NCBI RefSeq assembly: GCF_003589925.1
Contig: NZ_CP032382.1
Location: 7,440,001-7,504,000, forward strand
Direction of reading: 5' to 3'
DNA: 64,000 nt
Source of the DNA: Chryseolinea soli
GTDB lineage: Bacteria > Bacteroidota > Bacteroidia > Cytophagales > Cyclobacteriaceae
In this document: positions 1-8,389 of the stretch, piece after piece
Numbering within the stretch: the first letter of the stretch is position 1
Layout of the letters: every line of letters begins with the position of its first letter
Program-made: the position numbers and the translations under genes
The notes under the pieces: generated by a model
What the model saw: the letters and a program-made list of their open reading frames with translations, nothing else
What the model was told of the DNA's origin: nothing
Database searches by the model: none

Positions 1-265
1 TGTTGTCGCCCAGAAACAAAACGGAGCTATTGATGGATGCCGACCCGAGTTTGGACTTCAGGTATTTGATAACTCCCCCGCTGCCGGGTTCTGTTGCGTT
101 TCCGGCATCGCCAAGCAAGTACATGGTATGTTTGAGTACCAGATTGGGAGATGGAGTTGCGTTTTTCCATTGCCGCGCTTCCTTTGAATATTGTCGTTTA
201 TAGGATGCGCAGGAGGCCAGGAACAACAGGAGTAAAAGCGTTTGGGAGGGTAGACTTTTGTTCAT
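1..265 (-). CDS. Metallophosphoesterase lipoprotein, N-terminal part (gene runs off the window)
   Basis: The reverse strand is open from an ATG at 263-265 to the window edge (88 codons). It begins with a lipoprotein signal peptide: a leucine-rich stretch, then LASC with the lipid-bearing Cys at residue 19. After a short linker come a strand ending in LLGDAGN (about residues 50-56) and SVLFLGDN at the very end. These are the first two metal-binding blocks (GD.x and GDN) of calcineurin-like phosphoesterases. The family hydrolyses phosphate esters with two metal ions; the lipid anchor places it in the periplasm or outer membrane. The His-containing later blocks lie outside the window, so the substrate cannot be inferred. 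It is read away from the 656 gene, with about 390 bp between the two starts. Confidence 0.75.
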   Translation of the reverse strand, partial: MNKSLPSQTLLLLLFLASCASYKRQYSKEARQWKNATPSPNLVLKHTMYLLGDAGNATEPGSGGVIKYLKSKLGSASINSSVLFLGDN

Positions 266-470
266 GTTACTTACCGTAGTCCTTAAATATGGGCTTTTTT
301 AGTTGAATATGCAGGCTTTTCGTGTCGGCAAAAAAGCGATCAGAAGTTATCCATTCCGACCCGGTTATACAACCGGAGCAGCATTCGGCCAGCCCCGATG
401 ACAGGGCCGGGAACATCAGGCTAAAAACGGTTCGGAATTTGCCCGCACACTGGTGACTCACCAGGGGGAC

Positions 471-496
471 TTTGTTGTGAAGCTTTGTTGTGAAGC
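471..496. repeat. Perfect tandem duplication of a 13-bp word in a gene-free stretch (266-655)
   Basis: TTTGTTGTGAAGC occurs twice head to tail, at 471-483 and 484-496. It lies between the divergent starts at 265 and 656. The 390-bp stretch also has a 113-codon reverse ORF at 267-608, which I do not believe: its composition is Cys/Ser/Arg rich and it matches nothing I recognise. The repeat could be a regulator site or simple slippage. Confidence 0.6.
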
Positions 497-655
497 ATAA
501 TTTTATCCACCGGGCTACGAAAAAACATCCGGCGGGTTGTCGTATATTGCAATTAATTCCCCTAAATATTACTCGATTGCTATTCGCGATATCTTCGCTC
601 CGTCTCACGATCGACAGTAATATAACTTGAGGTTTTTCTGAAGGGCAAAAAGAAT

Positions 656-1585
656 ATGAACCGAACCGTCCGCCGATTTACGCAATGCACTTTGTTGATA
701 AGCTTATGCTTGTGCTCGGGTCAAATAGCACGTTGCCAAAATCAAAAACGAAGACCGGGCCTTCCAGGGATGAGTCCTTCCAAATGGATCACGCTTCGAC
801 ATACACAGGCGCCGGGAAAGGCATACCGGGTTGACGGTTCCCCCACGAAGACGTATACGCAAGAGGATTTCTATTTCAAGATGTGGATCCCGGTGGTTAA
901 CCTGTCGAAGTTCGCGCTGCTACTGGGTCCGCAATACCGCACCGAGCAACTTGAATTTCAAAGCGACGGAGAGAACCCCCTCCGCCCTCTGGGAGGCTGG
1001 AACCTTCGCTCGATGGGACTTGATGTACGCTCGTGCCTTAGTGTCGATAGCCTCGCCTGGCTTGCCTTTAACGCTAACATCAACCAAAGCGGAAATCTTC
1101 ATGATCAACCGCATGACAACGTTCCCATCAACTATACGTTCTCATCCGTCTATCTCAAGCGCACCGCTCCGAACCGGGAGATCGGTTTTGGCTTTATGTT
1201 GAATAAGAGCTTCAACCGTTTCACCGTCCTCCCGGTTTTTATGTTTAACTACAATTATTCATCGAAAGGTGGCATTGAAATAAATCTGCCCTACAAGATC
1301 GCCTTGCGACGGAATCTTTCACCCACGGATATTCTTTATGTCAGGGCCGAAGCCGTTACGCGCGCGTATTGGATCAACAACGGCACGCAGCCCTATGCGT
1401 TCAGAAGAACGGAGGCCGATTTGGGCATTGCCTACAACAAACAATTCACAAAGTTGATCGGTGCCGAAGCCTTTGGAGGCTATCGCCGCAACATCAGCAC
1501 GCACCTGCCCGGCGAAGTGACCGCGGTAAGAACCTCCGGATTTGTATTCCAACTGGAACTCTATTTGAGGTCGCCGTTCCAATAA
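656..1585 (+). CDS. Outer-membrane beta-barrel protein, DUF6268-like
   Basis: A 309-residue exported protein. Residues 1-27 form a signal peptide with a hydrophobic core (CTLLISLCLCSG) ending near ARCQ. The rest is alternating polar/hydrophobic strands with many aromatics and ends in a strand closing with Phe (VFQLELYLRSPFQ), the usual end of an outer-membrane barrel. The spacing of strand pairs (WIPVVNLSKFALLLGPQYR, IGFGFMLNKSF, FTVLPVFMFNYNYSS) and the length resemble the DUF6268 barrel family of Bacteroidota; I offer that name as likely, not proven. No ligand or channel function can be read from it. It is a single gene with a 218-bp gap before the next. Confidence 0.7.
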   Translation: MNRTVRRFTQCTLLISLCLCSGQIARCQNQKRRPGLPGMSPSKWITLRHTQAPGKAYRVDGSPTKTYTQEDFYFKMWIPVVNLSKFALLLGPQYRTEQLEFQSDGENPLRPLGGWNLRSMGLDVRSCLSVDSLAWLAFNANINQSGNLHDQPHDNVPINYTFSSVYLKRTAPNREIGFGFMLNKSFNRFTVLPVFMFNYNYSSKGGIEINLPYKIALRRNLSPTDILYVRAEAVTRAYWINNGTQPYAFRRTEADLGIAYNKQFTKLIGAEAFGGYRRNISTHLPGEVTAVRTSGFVFQLELYLRSPFQ

Positions 1586-1803
1586 ACTTTAATCTTTAGA
1601 GCGAGAATTCATTCCTGACGATCTGGTCATCATCTTCAGTAGCCAGTAGTCAGTAGCCAGCAGTCAGAAAAGTAAATCTGCGGGTTTGGGTCTGTTGAAA
1701 GGGAATTTCGTTTCCAGGTATTCCCTGCGTATTGCAAAGACCTGGTCAATCCCTTAATTTCAGATTACCATTTTTAATTATCTGTAATCTTTCGCGAGAG
1801 ACC

Positions 1804-2634
1804 ATGCCAAATTTTCAATTCATTCCGGTCACGCCTCACCCACTGCTTCGGCCCTTCATTGCGAAGATGTGGGTCTTTGAAAGCGAGGGGCGGATGCCTG
1901 AACTGGATAAAAAATTGATCGTCCCCAATGCTAATTTCAAGTTAGCGTTTGGTTATCGAAAGGGGATCGTGAGCCACATTGGTGATCAGACGTTCACGTT
2001 AGGTGAGAATGAGATCAGGTTGTCGGGGATAATCGATTCTCCTGTCATTCTGGATTGTCAGGACGATGCGCCGACGGGTACGATCGGCGTTGAATTCAAC
2101 CCGATGGGCGCCTATCGTTTCTTTCATTTATCCTACGCCGATTTCAAAAACCAAATCGTAAAGTTGTCTGACCTCATCGGCAACCGCGCCGAAGATTTGC
2201 AGGTGAGGCTCGCGGAAGCAAAATCCGTGACCCTGAAATTGCAGGTTCTCCAGGATTTTCTGATCAGGCAATTGGAAAAACACGCGGCGGACCCCATCTA
2301 TGATTATTGCATCAACCGGATAGAGGACTCCAAAGGTTTAGTCACCGTGGCCCAGCTTGAAAAGGAAACCGGCTATAGCTCCCGTTGGCTCCATACGAAA
2401 TTCTCGGAGCACCTGGGCACTGGACCGAAAAATCTTTCCGAGATCGTCCGGTTCAGACAATTTTACCAGGCCTTCGCGGCCGGCAGTAAACTTCAATACC
2501 TGAAGGAACAAATTTACCATCACTACCACGACCAGTCCCATTTTCTCAGGGCATTCAAAAGGTTTACCGGCACAACCCCTACCGAACTTCAAAACAGCTT
2601 AAATGAGCTGGGCACCAAGGCTTACCGGGCCTGA
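1804..2634 (+). CDS. AraC-family transcriptional regulator with N-terminal DUF6597-type domain
   Basis: 276 residues from the ATG at 1804; the longer reading from 1732 adds an unlikely leader, so I prefer 1804. The N-terminal half starts with the pattern P.P.LRPFIAKMWVFES, typical of the domain called DUF6597 that precedes AraC helices. The C-terminal about 100 residues form the AraC DNA-binding unit with two helix-turn-helix motifs (VAQLEKETGYSSRWLHTKF and the YHDQSHFLRAFKRFTGTTP segment, a canonical second-helix signature). It binds DNA; the inducer is unknown. It is read in the same direction as the SRPBCC genes 113 bp downstream and may control them. A second AraC protein of the same type lies at 39374-40108. 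Confidence 0.88.
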   Translation: MPNFQFIPVTPHPLLRPFIAKMWVFESEGRMPELDKKLIVPNANFKLAFGYRKGIVSHIGDQTFTLGENEIRLSGIIDSPVILDCQDDAPTGTIGVEFNPMGAYRFFHLSYADFKNQIVKLSDLIGNRAEDLQVRLAEAKSVTLKLQVLQDFLIRQLEKHAADPIYDYCINRIEDSKGLVTVAQLEKETGYSSRWLHTKFSEHLGTGPKNLSEIVRFRQFYQAFAAGSKLQYLKEQIYHHYHDQSHFLRAFKRFTGTTPTELQNSLNELGTKAYRA

Positions 2635-2746
2635 CTTCCGATTCGTACAATACTTTTAGATCATCGCCGTAGCATCTTTACAGAAAGATCGTGCGAGGAC
2701 GTACGCTCGCAATATCCGATCCATTATAAAATAAAAATTAAATACT

Positions 2747-3640
2747 ATGAAAGGCCAAAGCTATTCGGCTACCATTGAAGTAGCATTATCGCAAAAAGAT
2801 GTCTTCACGCGCATGAACGATTTCACAAAATGGTGGACCCGTCACATTGAAGGGCAGACCGCAAAACTGAATGATGAATTTATTCTCCGGTATGGAGACG
2901 CCCAGGGAGACATTCATTATTCAAAACATAAGTTGATCGAAGTTATTCCCGACAAGAAGGTCGTATCGCTGGTCACGGAGAGTAAAATCAACTGGATAGA
3001 AAAAGACAAGAACGAATGGACCAACACGAAGATGGTTTTTGAACTCACCCCGAAAGGCGACACGACCGAACTCAAGTTCACGCACGAAGGTCTTCTTCCG
3101 GAAAAAGAGTGTTATACCGAATGTGCCAAGGGCTGGGATACGATCATCAAGCAAAACCTGTATGCCTATTTGTCGGAGGGCAAAGCTCTGTCGCATGATT
3201 TTAAAGCCCGCATCGCTGCAAAGATCAGCCCGGACGAAGCCATCAAAAAGATCAGCGATATACCGGCGTGGTGGGATGTATCCTTTTCGGGAAGTGCCGA
3301 AAATCAAAATGATACGTTCATCGTAAAGATGGGCGGGGATTCCTTCTTCGACTTTACCGTCACAGAATTAATTCCCGGCAAAAGAGTGGTCTGGTTGGTG
3401 ACCGATTGCCATATGCCCTGGTATTCGGATAAAAAAGAATGGGCCAACACCAAATTGATCTTCGATCTCGCCGAAAACAACGGCATCACCCACCTGACCT
3501 TCACACATGAGGGCCTCACACCGGAAGTGGAGTGTTTCAAAGACTGCGAACCCGGCTGGACCCATTGGATCAAAACAAGTTTGTTCTCCTATTTCACCAC
3601 AGGAAAAGGTAATTTTAACCGCCCTTACGCCAAAAAATGA
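2747..3640 (+). CDS. Tandem SRPBCC (AHSA1-like) two-domain protein
   Basis: 297 residues made of two START/Bet v1-like (SRPBCC) domains, about residues 1-150 and 155-297. Both carry the same landmarks: FTKWWTR versus IPAWWDV near the start, a central V.S/W.LVT.S/C...W strand, EW.NTK followed by F.L, and LTFTHEGL.PE.EC near the C-terminal helix. The family is the activator-of-Hsp90-ATPase homologue fold, a hydrophobic-pocket fold with varied ligands, so no reaction can be assigned. No signal peptide; cytoplasmic. The stop overlaps the start of the next gene by 4 bp (ATGA at 3637-3640), implying translational coupling. Confidence 0.85.
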   Translation: MKGQSYSATIEVALSQKDVFTRMNDFTKWWTRHIEGQTAKLNDEFILRYGDAQGDIHYSKHKLIEVIPDKKVVSLVTESKINWIEKDKNEWTNTKMVFELTPKGDTTELKFTHEGLLPEKECYTECAKGWDTIIKQNLYAYLSEGKALSHDFKARIAAKISPDEAIKKISDIPAWWDVSFSGSAENQNDTFIVKMGGDSFFDFTVTELIPGKRVVWLVTDCHMPWYSDKKEWANTKLIFDLAENNGITHLTFTHEGLTPEVECFKDCEPGWTHWIKTSLFSYFTTGKGNFNRPYAKK

Positions 3641-4077
3641 AAGATCAGAGTTACACGGCAACGATCGCGATAGCACATTCCCCGAAAGATGTTTTCGATC
3701 ATCTCAAAGCCGTTTCAAAATGGTGGAGCGGCGAAGACTTTGAAGGAAAGAGTGCATCGCCAGGCGATGAGTTTACCATCCGGCATGGAGACGTGCATTA
3801 CTCAAAACAGAAAGTAGTGGAGGTCATCCCCGACCGGAAAATCGTGTGGCTTGTTACAGACAGCCGATTGACATGGCTCGAAAAAGATCAGGGCGAATGG
3901 ACCAATACTAAAATGGTTTTTGAGATCACGCCTAAAGGTGACCTGACTGAACTCAACTTTACGCATGAATGCCTCGTTCCGGAAAAAGAATGTTACTCCA
4001 GGTGCACACAGGGTTGGGAGACGGTGATCAAGATCGCCTTCGCTAAAGCTATGGCGACCGCGGGTCGCCCGGGATGA
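3637..4077 (+). CDS. Single-domain SRPBCC (AHSA1-like) protein, paralogue of the gene before it
   Basis: 146 residues that align almost end to end with the first domain of the upstream protein: the opening QSYTATI.IAHSPKDVF, then KWW, VHYSKQKVVEVIPDRKIVW, EWTNTKMVFE and LNFTHECLVPEKECYSRC. It begins inside the last codons of that gene (4-bp overlap). The last residues (KAMATAGRPG) diverge from the paralogue, so the C-terminal helix may have been altered by a late change. Three copies of one domain in two coupled genes point to local duplication. Ligand unknown; probably cytoplasmic. Confidence 0.85.
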   Translation: MKDQSYTATIAIAHSPKDVFDHLKAVSKWWSGEDFEGKSASPGDEFTIRHGDVHYSKQKVVEVIPDRKIVWLVTDSRLTWLEKDQGEWTNTKMVFEITPKGDLTELNFTHECLVPEKECYSRCTQGWETVIKIAFAKAMATAGRPG

Positions 4078-4132
4078 AGCACATTAAGTTGACCCCGCCG
4101 GGTTAGGATGGACATGACGGACGCACTAGTCA

Positions 4133-4855
4133 CTATTTTATTGCGCCAAAGGCGGCGAAGCACGAGTGCTTGTGTAAGATATCGATCTTGGTGAATCCTA
4201 CTTTTGCCAGCAAAGCAAGCTGAAAGTTCAGCGAGCGTGGGGTGTCCTCATAATTTACATAGTCCCATACTTTCTGACGGTACTCCGGCCCTCCCAGCGT
4301 CTCGAGGTAGCGGCTATACTTATCCTCAAATAACGTGGTGATGGTTTCGGAATGATGTGTGATGAAATCGGAAATCCAAAAGCTGCCTCCGGGTTTGAGT
4401 GCTTTATATATTTTGGCAAACATCAATTCCCAGTCATGGTCATCGCGCAAGTGGTGCAGGGTGGCCGCAGCGAGAATGATGTCAAAGTGATTGTCCGGCA
4501 GGTCCAGGTTTCGCATGTCGTCCTGGATCACGGTAACCCTGCCCTTTGTTTGTGGCGAGACCCTCTCCTTTGCTTTCTCCAGCATCGGCATGCTCAGATC
4601 ATTCAGCGTGCAGTTCAGGCCGGGGATCTTGCCTAACATCTTCAGGGTGTAGTTGCCGGCGCCGCAGCCGATGTCCAGCAGTTCCGTTGCATGCGGGGTA
4701 GCATACTTTGCCGCCTCCGTGCACAGCTCCATGGTGAGCGGCGCGTCGATGGTGGTTTGCTGGCCGGTCTCGAGATTGGAAAAACGTTCGGTGTCCTTGT
4801 CAAATCTTTCCCGGATCTGTTGGTTGGTCGCTTTTTTTGAATAGTCCGTGTTCAT
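4133..4855 (-). CDS. Class I SAM-dependent methyltransferase
   Basis: 240 residues from the ATG at 4853-4855; a longer reading to 4915 adds 20 unconvincing residues. Motif I of the Rossmann-type methyltransferase fold is clear (ELLDIGCGAGNYTL), followed by the acidic end of strand 2 (LNDLSMPML), motif II/III (VIQDDMRNLDLPDNHFDIILAAATLHHL) and the post-motif LKPGGSFWISDF. These bind S-adenosylmethionine. The acceptor is not deducible. It is read toward the SRPBCC pair and diverges from the SDR gene at 5038. Confidence 0.88.
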   Translation of the reverse strand: MNTDYSKKATNQQIRERFDKDTERFSNLETGQQTTIDAPLTMELCTEAAKYATPHATELLDIGCGAGNYTLKMLGKIPGLNCTLNDLSMPMLEKAKERVSPQTKGRVTVIQDDMRNLDLPDNHFDIILAAATLHHLRDDHDWELMFAKIYKALKPGGSFWISDFITHHSETITTLFEDKYSRYLETLGGPEYRQKVWDYVNYEDTPRSLNFQLALLAKVGFTKIDILHKHSCFAAFGAIK

Positions 4856-5037
4856 GCTTAAAACTTTTTGATGGGTGCAATTACCCGGTTTAACCCCATA
4901 TTTGAAAGCATCCATTTTATCCCGCCATTCTTGTCATTACGAACTGAGGATCAGTTTGTTATGAGATTGTTTCCATTTTCTTTGAAAATCCCGACCGTTT
5001 GACGGCGCTCAACCGTCAAAAGAGAAATTCAAACAAA

Positions 5038-5841
5038 ATGAAAAATCTGAAAGACAAAGTAGCCGTCGTATTTGGCGCATCCGGTGAAATTGCCGGAGCC
5101 GTCGCACGATCGTTTTCCCAACACGGGGCAAAGGTGTACGTCACCGCCCGGAACCTCGACGCCGTAAAGGCATTAGCCCAGGAGATCAAAGCCACCGGCG
5201 GCCACGCGGAAGCCGCCAAAGTGGACGCCTTGAAGGAGATTGAAATCGACAACTTTCTGAAGAAAGTCATCGCTGACAACGGCAAGCTGGATGTCGTCTT
5301 CAATGGCATCGGCCTTAGCTATGCCGAGATGGGTGGGCGTCCACTCACCACGTTGGCAACGTTCGAACATTTTATGGCGCCCATGGAGAAGATCTGCGGA
5401 TCGCAATTCCTCACTTCGCGGACAGCGGCAAAGTACATGATGCAAACCCAATCCGAGGGAACCATCTTACTGCTCACCGCTTCACTGTCCCGGTCCAAAA
5501 TCCCCAACCTGGCCGGCATCACAGCCGCCAGCGCCGCCATAGAAGGGTTGACGCGCGTGATGGCCGCCGAATGGGGAGGCGACGGAATAAAGGTGATGTG
5601 CATTTGTTCCAACGCCCTCATGGAAACAACACGGATTTCCGGGGGGATCAATGCCACGGCGCAACAATACGGAGTGCCTACAGAACAGGTGGTGGCACAG
5701 TACAAGGCCTTCGACATCTTAAAGACGAGTCCGACCTTGAAACAACTCGGCGAAACAGCGGCCTTCCTCGCTTCTGAAACCGGCGTAGCATTCAACAGTC
5801 ACATTGTCGACGTGGATTGCGGCAAGCTGAACATTTTATAG
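5038..5841 (+). CDS. SDR-fold protein lacking the catalytic Tyr and Lys
   Basis: 267 residues from the ATG at 5038 (MKNLKDKVAVVFGAS); the reading from 4999 is less likely. The N-terminal nucleotide site is an SDR glycine motif, GASGEIAG at residues 13-20. The Ser of the triad may be Ser149 (LLLTASLS). Where a YxxxK motif is expected (usual pattern YSASKAA), this protein has ITAASAA: the Tyr place is Ile161/Thr162 and the Lys place Ser165/Ala166. The C-terminal part (FLASETGVAFNSHIVDVDCG) is normal SDR. It may bind NAD(P) without ordinary oxidoreductase activity, or use other residues. It is followed 81 bp later by the sigma factor gene. Confidence 0.85.
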   Translation: MKNLKDKVAVVFGASGEIAGAVARSFSQHGAKVYVTARNLDAVKALAQEIKATGGHAEAAKVDALKEIEIDNFLKKVIADNGKLDVVFNGIGLSYAEMGGRPLTTLATFEHFMAPMEKICGSQFLTSRTAAKYMMQTQSEGTILLLTASLSRSKIPNLAGITAASAAIEGLTRVMAAEWGGDGIKVMCICSNALMETTRISGGINATAQQYGVPTEQVVAQYKAFDILKTSPTLKQLGETAAFLASETGVAFNSHIVDVDCGKLNIL

Positions 5842-5922
5842 CACAGCAAATATTTTTTTTATAGTACATTGGTGGTTGCAGCCTTTCCCACGAAGGTTGC
5901 AATCCCATTTTAACGAAATCGA

Positions 5923-6780
5923 ATGGAAAGAGAAGACGTCCTGAAATCGGCCATGGCCGGCGACATAAATGCGTTCCAAACCCTGTTTGCCGAATTTCAA
6001 AACCAACTGAAATCCTACCTGTACCGCTTGCTCACCGATCGCGACGATGTGGACGACCTGGCCCATGACGCTTTCATCAAAGCGTTTGCGAACATATCCA
6101 CCTTCAACCAGGATGCTTCGCTAAAAACCTGGGTATTCAAGATCGCCACCAACCTTGCCTACGATCATCTCAGAAAACAAAAACGATGGCAACCCGATGC
6201 CCAGGACCGGGCGGCAGACCTGGCCATCAGCTCGGAAGAGATCCGGAAGGTCTTTTGGATGGTTCACGACACATCGCCCACCGGGGCCTACGAGATGAAA
6301 GAGCACATTGACTACTGCTTCACCTGCATCTCAAAGACCCTGCCCATCGAAAACCAGGTTGCCCTGATCTTGAAGAACATCTATGATTTTCAGGTAAATG
6401 AAATTTGCCTGATTCTCGAAAAAACGGAAGGCGTAATAAAACACTTGTTGAACGATGCCCGGAATACGCTAACCGATATCTTTGAACACCGGTGCGCGTT
6501 GGTCAACAAGAATGGCGTCTGTCACCAATGCAGCCATCTCAATGAAATTTTCAATCCCAAACAAAATCAGCAAGAAGAACTGATGAAGTTGGAATTGGTA
6601 AAAGCTTCAAAGAAATTTGACCGGGAGCAACTTTTTGCGCTACGGGAAGTATTGGTAAAGTCCATCGATCCCCTGCATGCCGCGGGCACCGACATCCACG
6701 CAGAAATGATGAAGTGTCTCAGAACGGCGATTGGTGAGAAGAGTGATTTCTTTGAGGAGCGGCAGGGCAAAGCAGAGTAG
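5923..6780 (+). CDS. ECF-type RNA polymerase sigma factor with a long cysteine-containing tail
   Basis: 285 residues. Region 2 is clear at residues 1-85: FQNQLKSYLYRLLTDRDDVD, DLAHDAFIKAFANI and LKTWVFKIATNLAYDHLRKQ. A region-4-like segment follows at about 135-190 (LPIENQVALILKNIYDFQVN..CLILEKTEGVIKHLLNDAR). Ordinary ECF factors are about 170-200 residues; here another 90 or so residues carry a Cys/His cluster (HRCALVNKNGVCHQC) that could bind zinc, and a helical C-terminus. It directs RNA polymerase to unknown promoters. No anti-sigma gene adjoins it, so the tail may serve regulation. Confidence 0.85.
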   Translation: MEREDVLKSAMAGDINAFQTLFAEFQNQLKSYLYRLLTDRDDVDDLAHDAFIKAFANISTFNQDASLKTWVFKIATNLAYDHLRKQKRWQPDAQDRAADLAISSEEIRKVFWMVHDTSPTGAYEMKEHIDYCFTCISKTLPIENQVALILKNIYDFQVNEICLILEKTEGVIKHLLNDARNTLTDIFEHRCALVNKNGVCHQCSHLNEIFNPKQNQQEELMKLELVKASKKFDREQLFALREVLVKSIDPLHAAGTDIHAEMMKCLRTAIGEKSDFFEERQGKAE

Positions 6781-6863
6781 TTTGTTTTCGCGTAAGGAAA
6801 ATTCTGGAGATCCGTATTTTGTAGTGAAACTTTACCTGTAAGAATATAAACCTCAAAAACACG

Positions 6864-7742
6864 ATGAAAACCCCAGAGACATTTCATTCCGAGCCTGCCT
6901 CCCCTCCGGAAAACTTCAAACATCAAACCGCTTTCGTCAACGGCATTAATATTCACTATGTAATCGGTGGAGAGGGTCCCCCACTTGTGCTGGTCCATGG
7001 GTTCGGACAAAATTGGTTTATGTGGAATAGGTTGTTACCGGAATTTTCCAAGCACTTCACCGTCATTACCCCGGAGCTTCGGGGGCTTGGTGAATCGAAC
7101 AAACCGGCCGACGGCTACAACAAGAAAACAATGGCCAGTGACATTCATCAACTCGTTGTTTCTCTTGGATTCAAGCGCATCAAGCTTGTCGGGCACGATA
7201 TAGGTCTTATGGTTTCGTATGCGTATGCAGCACAGTACGGCGACGAAGTTGAGAAGCTGGCCTTGCTTGATGCATTCATTCCGGGTGTTGAACCGGTCTG
7301 GACCAGGATGTCAACGACGATCTGGCACTTTGGATTTTTCTCCAGACCGATTGCCGGTGATCTCGTCGCGGGAAAGGAAAAAGAATTCCTGTACGACTTT
7401 TGGCCCGAGCAATACGGCCTTAACAAGGCGCCCTTCACACAGGCGGAAAAGGACGAGTTTGTCAGGGCTTATGCAACCCAAGGATCGACGACGGGGAGCT
7501 TCCACTGGTTCGGCTCATTTCGCCAGGACGTAAAGGACAACCAGGAACTCACGAAGAAAAAATTAAAAATGCCGGTACTGGCCATGGGCGGAGAATTTTC
7601 CTGCGCCCCGTTCCTGGCCGATCACGCACGACTCGTCGCCGAAAATGTCGAGGAAGTGAGAATAGCAGGTTCGGGCCACTGGATGGTTCAAGAGCAAACC
7701 GAACAAGTGCAGAAAGGTCTGATGGACTTTTTACAGCGGTAA
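6864..7742 (+). CDS. Alpha/beta hydrolase of the epoxide hydrolase / haloalkane dehalogenase type
   Basis: 292 residues. The oxyanion region is VLVHGFGQNWFMWN near residues 43-57. The nucleophile elbow is VGHDIG with Asp112 as nucleophile, which separates epoxide hydrolases and dehalogenases from Ser esterases. The catalytic His is His272 in GSGHWMVQEQ near the C-terminus. Asp-nucleophile members open epoxides or remove halide through an ester intermediate; the exact substrate cannot be told. No signal peptide is evident; cytoplasmic. A GNAT acetyltransferase follows 37 bp later and may be co-transcribed. Confidence 0.87.
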   Translation: MKTPETFHSEPASPPENFKHQTAFVNGINIHYVIGGEGPPLVLVHGFGQNWFMWNRLLPEFSKHFTVITPELRGLGESNKPADGYNKKTMASDIHQLVVSLGFKRIKLVGHDIGLMVSYAYAAQYGDEVEKLALLDAFIPGVEPVWTRMSTTIWHFGFFSRPIAGDLVAGKEKEFLYDFWPEQYGLNKAPFTQAEKDEFVRAYATQGSTTGSFHWFGSFRQDVKDNQELTKKKLKMPVLAMGGEFSCAPFLADHARLVAENVEEVRIAGSGHWMVQEQTEQVQKGLMDFLQR

Positions 7743-7779
7743 CACAAATTTGAAAAGATATCCATAACTGATTTGATTC

Positions 7780-8253
7780 ATGAAAATTGAAAAATGCACC
7801 ATGCTTGAGTACGACGAAATCGTCAAAGATATCGTCGATTTTTGGGGAAGCGATAGAACACTTCATCTACATCACCCCTATTTGATCTATGAATTTGGGA
7901 ATACAGCTTTTGTAATCAAGGAGCAAGGACAAGCGATTGCTTATTTGTTTGGATTTTATTCGCAGACCGAGAGTTTGGCGTATGTTCATTTGCTGGGCGT
8001 ACGAGAAAAGTATCAAAGACAAGGATTGGGTGAATTATTATATGAGAACTTTATAAACATAGCGAAATCAAAAGGGATAGCGAAGATTAAGGCCATCACC
8101 ACCGCATCAAACGCAAAATCAATAGCTTTTCATAAAACCCGGATTGGAATGACCTTGCTTGGACAGCCAAATGAAGCGGGGGTGAATGTTGTGAGAGATT
8201 ATTCCGGGGCAAATAAACACGTAGTTGTATTTGAGAAACGAATAGACAAATAA
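7780..8253 (+). CDS. GNAT family N-acetyltransferase
   Basis: 157 residues. The acetyl-CoA site is visible as HLLGVREKYQRQGLGELLYENF (motif A, R/Q.x.G.G/A, about residues 68-89). Strand beta4 before it is AYLFGFYSQTESLAYV and motif B follows (ITTASNAKSIAFHKTRIGM). It transfers an acetyl group from acetyl-CoA to an amine on an unknown small molecule or protein. Start chosen at the ATG at 7780. It lies 37 bp behind the hydrolase gene on the same strand. Confidence 0.85.
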   Translation: MKIEKCTMLEYDEIVKDIVDFWGSDRTLHLHHPYLIYEFGNTAFVIKEQGQAIAYLFGFYSQTESLAYVHLLGVREKYQRQGLGELLYENFINIAKSKGIAKIKAITTASNAKSIAFHKTRIGMTLLGQPNEAGVNVVRDYSGANKHVVVFEKRIDK

Positions 8254-8389
8254 AACGCGGCCGGGCGATAGGTTGCATTTGTGATATGATCGGCAGCGCA
8301 AGTAAAAACGCTAGAACGCGGCGGGTTTGTTTTTGGATCGTTTTTTAGAGCAAGGTTATTCAATATCTCGTATTCTAAAGAGAAATTAT

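Noticed and set aside
267..608. 113-codon reverse ORF before the 656 gene
   Set aside because: Poor composition and no homology signal; it occupies a divergent promoter region with a tandem repeat.
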